Both the position numbers and the translations under genes were made by a program. From Paludibacteraceae bacterium (GTDB lineage Bacteria; Bacteroidota; Bacteroidia; Bacteroidales; Paludibacteraceae), in NCBI GenBank assembly GCA_024400115.1, contig JAKSNF010000004.1:62001-126000 (forward strand): a stretch of DNA of 64,000 nucleotides, written 5' to 3'. The notes under the pieces are model-generated. The model saw nothing but the letters and a program-made list of their open reading frames with translations. It was not told the DNA's origin and did not search any database. Shown piece by piece: positions 62,395 to 64,000 of this stretch (its first letter is position 1; every line of letters starts with the position of its first letter).

Positions 62395-63324
62395 ATGAAT
62401 AGTCGCTGGAAAGAGACATTTATTTTCATTTGCTTTGTTGTCGTAGCCGCCGCGCTGTGGTACGGACATGCAATGACCTCCGTTAGAACTGAGGTTGTTC
62501 CGGTTCGTGTACAATACACCGGTATTGATTCGCATATTGTCTTCGGAGACTCGCTACCTTCCACCCTATCGGTGGAAGTGCGAGACGCCGGTCAACGACT
62601 CAAGACCTATTTTAAGGACCAACCGACCATCACGATCAATCTTCATTCACTATTAGAAGAAAACAGTGAAGGAATCGTTAATATTACAGAGGATCAACTT
62701 CGCACCAATATAAACAGCGTTCTTCAAGGAACGAGTAAACTATTGACAATTAATCCAAGTACCCTACACGGTACTTTCTATCGACAGGTTGACAAACAAG
62801 TACCGGTTATACTGCGGACACAGATAACACCGGCTCCTGAATATCAGTTTGTCGGTATTCCTAAGTTACAACAGAGCACGATTCAAGTATTTGGAGAAGC
62901 CAGTGTAATCAATCAATTAGATACTGTTTACACACACATCTATTCATTGGAAAATGTTAAAGACACACTCACTGATTGGGCTGAATTGGCATTGCCGAAA
63001 GGGGTGAGAGCAAACGTTGAGAAGGTTGCTTTTACGGCAGTAACGGAGCGTTTTACAGAGAAGGTATTTGTCCTACCTATTACTTGTGTCGTGCCCGATT
63101 CTTCGTTGACGATTAGGCTTTTCCCTTATGAAGCATCCGTCACAGTTAGGTGTGCTATTCGCGATTTTAATCGCGTCTCGGCTTCTGATATAGTATTAAC
63201 ATGTCCTTTCCCAACAAGAAAAGAGGAACGATTGGCTATCTTAGCAACTTCGCATAATCCGAAGATTACAATGCTTCGTACTAATCCTTCGTATGTCGAA
63301 TATATCGTTGAACAAAAAGAATAG
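62395..63324 (+). CDS. YbbR-like domain protein
   Basis: A 309-residue protein with one N-terminal membrane segment (about 8-24, FIFICFVVVAAALWYGHAM) and extracytoplasmic YbbR-like repeats (VEVRDAGQRLKTYF, PVILRTQITPAPEYQFVG-like, VFGEASVINQLDTVYTHIYSL). Related proteins affect cyclic-di-AMP or envelope functions in other phyla; its role in Bacteroidota is not settled. In many relatives coaE follows; here a DegT gene does, 6 bases away. Confidence 0.85.
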   Translation: MNSRWKETFIFICFVVVAAALWYGHAMTSVRTEVVPVRVQYTGIDSHIVFGDSLPSTLSVEVRDAGQRLKTYFKDQPTITINLHSLLEENSEGIVNITEDQLRTNINSVLQGTSKLLTINPSTLHGTFYRQVDKQVPVILRTQITPAPEYQFVGIPKLQQSTIQVFGEASVINQLDTVYTHIYSLENVKDTLTDWAELALPKGVRANVEKVAFTAVTERFTEKVFVLPITCVVPDSSLTIRLFPYEASVTVRCAIRDFNRVSASDIVLTCPFPTRKEERLAILATSHNPKITMLRTNPSYVEYIVEQKE

Positions 63325-63330
63325 AAAAGT

Positions 63331-64000
63331 ATGAGAAAAATCCAAATGGTGGACTTACAGTCCCAATATCAACGTCTTAAACATGATATTGATGCCGGCA
63401 TTCAAGCCGTAATTGATACTGCTGCATTTGTAAAAGGTCCACAAGTCACTACGTTTGGTGAGCACCTTCAAACATATACGGGTGCTAAACACGTCATTCC
63501 CGTTGGAAACGGCACGGATGCTCTGCAAATAGCCCTTATGGCTCTCGGTCTTAAGCCCGGAGACGAAGTGATCACTCCTACTTTTACCTTTATCGCAACC
63601 GCAGAAGTGGTTGCTCTACTCGGTCTCACACCCGTTGTGGTAGATGTAGATTGGGAAACGATGAACATCTCCGTTGAGGCGATACGAAAAGCAATTACCC
63701 CTAAAACGAAGGCTATTGTTCCAGTTCACCTCTTTGGTCAATGTGCAGATATGGAAGCCATCCTTCAACTTGCCAAAGAGCACAACCTCTTTGTGGTTGA
63801 AGACGCGTGTCAAGCGATTGGTGCCCAATACACGTTTTCCGATGGTACGGTCAAACAAGCTGGCACGATGGGAGAGATAGGCTGTACCTCTTTCTTCCCT
63901 TCTAAAAACCTCGGTTGCTATGGTGACGGCGGTGCTTTATTCACTAACGACGACGAATTGGCAGCTAAGATCGTGTGCATAGCCAACCACGGAATGCAAG
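63331..64000 (+). CDS. DegT/DnrJ/EryC1/StrS aminotransferase, 3' end beyond the window
   Basis: The first 223 codons of a PLP sugar aminotransferase: MRKIQMVDLQSQYQRLKHDI at the start, GNGTDALQIALMALGLKPGDEVITP, VPVHLFGQCADM, VVEDACQAIGA, and SFFPSKNLGCYGDGGAL with the PLP Lys in PSKNLG. These enzymes aminate UDP-linked 3- or 4-keto sugars; WbpE-like 3-amination is one option. It is unlike pseC. It may open another glycan gene set to the right, or be co-transcribed with ybbR. No stop within the window. Confidence 0.9.
   Translation, partial: MRKIQMVDLQSQYQRLKHDIDAGIQAVIDTAAFVKGPQVTTFGEHLQTYTGAKHVIPVGNGTDALQIALMALGLKPGDEVITPTFTFIATAEVVALLGLTPVVVDVDWETMNISVEAIRKAITPKTKAIVPVHLFGQCADMEAILQLAKEHNLFVVEDACQAIGAQYTFSDGTVKQAGTMGEIGCTSFFPSKNLGCYGDGGALFTNDDELAAKIVCIANHGMQ

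Overview
The window looks like chromosome of a Bacteroidales bacterium (phylum Bacteroidota). Evidence seen in the sequence: at least ten copies of the Bacteroidota promoter signature (TTTG at about -33, then about 20 bases, then TAnnTTTG at about -7); the gene orders bamD-rpoZ-coaBC and nusB-yajC-ybbR; a six-gene Na+-NQR operon; DUF4837 and DUF3276 (PUR-type) proteins; and a large GLUG-repeat surface protein. I cannot name the genus from sequence alone.

Layout. (1) 1-6240, minus strand: an AT-rich defence-like island. A tightly overlapping operon encodes a C5-cytosine DNA methyltransferase, a protein with two GHKL ATPase modules (an HSP90/MutL-like one and a histidine-kinase-like one), a receiver-like protein, and a protein cut by the window edge with a possible His/Cys protease signature. 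A PLD-type nuclease gene and a 40-codon orphan gene with its own promoter, Shine-Dalgarno and terminator lie beside it. (2) 6240-7120: purine/pyrimidine-biased debris with a four-helix-bundle gene and the tail of a lost acetyltransferase. (3) 7117-31846, minus strand: one long surface-polysaccharide operon read from a promoter at 32219-32250. It encodes a Wzt-type ABC ATPase, a complete CMP-pseudaminic acid pathway (pseB, pseC, pseF, a pseG-pseH fusion, pseI), the UDP-L-FucNAc set (capE, capF, capG), several glycosyltransferases, and a LicD/cytidylyltransferase/SDR module. Three defence-like cassettes sit between the pse genes: an ATPase plus a putative nuclease, an AIPR protein, and a DUF262-DUF3696 ATPase-unknown triplet. 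The triplet is bounded by a 45-bp direct repeat of the 3' end of pseI. (4) 32285-33421: a DUF4143-type ATPase. (5) 33629-40512, minus strand: a housekeeping operon (glyA, a phosphoribosyltransferase, an SDR, a nitroreductase, DUF4837, pdxA, pyrG).

(6) 40766-52409, plus strand: a GLUG/Ig-like surface protein, an OmpA-LysM outer-membrane protein and nqrABCDEF, closed by a strong hairpin; nqrC carries an N-terminal rubredoxin-like zinc ribbon. (7) 52498-55034: nadD, a promoter-driven structured non-coding RNA of about 300 nt with its own terminator, an acyltransferase, and a 600-bp region without a recognisable gene. (8) 55144-60540, plus strand: a small protein, two tandem TorF-like porins, apbE (the flavinyl transferase that NqrB and NqrC need), bamD, rpoZ, coaBC. 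(9) 60552-64000: a DUF3276 gene divergent from nusB-yajC-ybbR, then a DegT-type aminotransferase cut by the window end.

The strongest items for a second look are the defence-like cassettes inside the pseudaminic-acid operon, with direct evidence of insertion; the methyltransferase/dual-GHKL/receiver operon at the left edge; a G10 tract that ends a glycan-locus gene early while 64 sensible codons continue in the next frame; the structured RNA near 53.2 kb; and a dispersed class of short degenerate repeats that also sit in frame inside essential genes such as nadD.
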